From Candidatus Albibeggiatoa sp. nov. BB20 (GTDB lineage Bacteria > Pseudomonadota > Gammaproteobacteria > Beggiatoales > Beggiatoaceae): a DNA stretch of 15,037 nucleotides. Both the position numbers and the translations under genes were made by a program. The stretch lies in NCBI GenBank assembly GCA_016744725.1, contig JADGDW010000120.1, forward strand, positions 1 through 15,037, written 5' to 3'. The first letter of the stretch is position 1. Every line of letters begins with the position of its first letter. Shown in pieces: positions 14,785 through 15,037 of this stretch. The notes beneath the pieces are model-generated. The model saw only the letters and a program-made list of their open reading frames with translations. It ran no database searches and was not told the origin of the DNA.

Positions 14785-14849
14785 TATCTGGGCACACCAG
14801 ATAATCTGTTGATTTTAAAGCACGCTACTTTATATAGCCAATCAACAGA
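14785..14849. other. Two adjacent hairpins in the hupB 3' region
   Basis: TATCTGG (14785-14791) pairs with CCAGATA (14797-14803) over a five-base loop. Next to it TCTGTTGATT (14805-14814) pairs perfectly with AATCAACAGA (14840-14849) over a 25-base loop that holds an inner TAAAG/CTTTA stem. Neither is followed by a T run in the hupB direction; on the plus strand CTTTTTCC follows the larger one. They may terminate or stabilise the hupB transcript. The rest of 14748-14883 shows nothing else I can name. Confidence 0.4.
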
Positions 14850-14883
14850 ACTTTTTCCTACATGAATTAAACAATATAGCTGG

Positions 14884-15037
14884 TTAATTCAATGCTTCTT
14901 TTAAAGCTTTACCTGGTTTAAATACAGGTACTTTAGCTGCTGGAATCACAATCTCTTCATTGGTACGTGGATTACGGCCTTTACGTTCAGCACGTTCACG
15001 TACTGCAAAAGTACCAAAACCAATCAAAGTAACAGTG
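14884..15037 (-). CDS. hupB: DNA-binding protein HU, beta type (C-terminal part)
   Basis: The gene runs off the right edge; 50 C-terminal residues and the TAA are present out of about 90. HU is a small histone-like dimer that bends and compacts DNA. The segment GFGTFAVRERAERKGRNPRT holds the HU/IHF signature, with the conserved Arg-rich arm and the NP dipeptide that intercalates at DNA kinks, followed by IPAAKVPVFKPGKALKEALN. The naming as hupB rather than hupA rests on the neighbourhood with ppiD. It reads in the same direction as the tRNAs and ppiD but is separated from them by hairpins and a tRNA promoter. Confidence 0.93.
   Translation of the reverse strand, partial: TVTLIGFGTFAVRERAERKGRNPRTNEEIVIPAAKVPVFKPGKALKEALN

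Noticed and set aside
1..15037. CRISPR array or insertion sequence
   Set aside because: No regularly spaced repeats, and no transposase-like open frame or long terminal inverted repeats.

Overview
The window looks like an AT-rich gammaproteobacterial chromosome. The right-hand end carries a housekeeping block read on the minus strand: the 3' end of an HU gene (hupB), tRNA-Val(TAC), tRNA-Asp(GTC) and ppiD. hupB next to ppiD is an arrangement I know from gammaproteobacteria. Base composition and the accessory genes would fit a low-GC Thiotrichales/Beggiatoa-like lineage, but that placement is a guess.

Layout from left to right. Bases 1-348 are a long upstream region with small palindromes and repeats and at most the tail of an unknown gene. 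Bases 349-2472 (+) encode an outer-membrane TonB-dependent receptor. It converges on a minus-strand biosynthetic operon, with a 10-bp inverted repeat at the junction. In transcription order the operon is: 12418-6872, a 1848-residue protein with domains FAAL, carrier, condensation, adenylation (with an inserted PilZ domain) and carrier; 6755-2952, a 1267-residue protein with domains KS, AT, carrier and thioesterase; and 2955-2509, a 148-residue SnoaL/NTF2-like protein whose start overlaps the PKS stop (ATGA). Upstream of the operon lie ppiD, the two tRNAs with their own promoter and terminator, and hupB.

How the operon should work (inference from domain order): the FAAL activates a free fatty acid as acyl-AMP and loads it on the first carrier. 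The condensation domain joins it to one amino acid selected by the adenylation domain, whose pocket code resembles the phenylalanine code of GrsA. The KS-AT module adds one malonyl unit without reduction, and the thioesterase releases a gamma-(N-acylamino)-beta-keto product. That product may be a free acid or, after cyclisation, an N-acyl pyrrolidine-2,4-dione (tetramic acid). The small SnoaL-like protein could act on this product.

The most unusual feature is the roughly 100-residue PilZ domain (the family that binds cyclic di-GMP) inserted in the adenylation domain between motifs A8 and A9, at the hinge between its two subdomains. Methyltransferase domains are commonly inserted at this place. 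This suggests a lipopeptide/polyketide assembly line gated directly by the second messenger c-di-GMP. No phosphopantetheinyl transferase, MbtH protein, exporter or transcription factor lies in the window, so these must be supplied from elsewhere.
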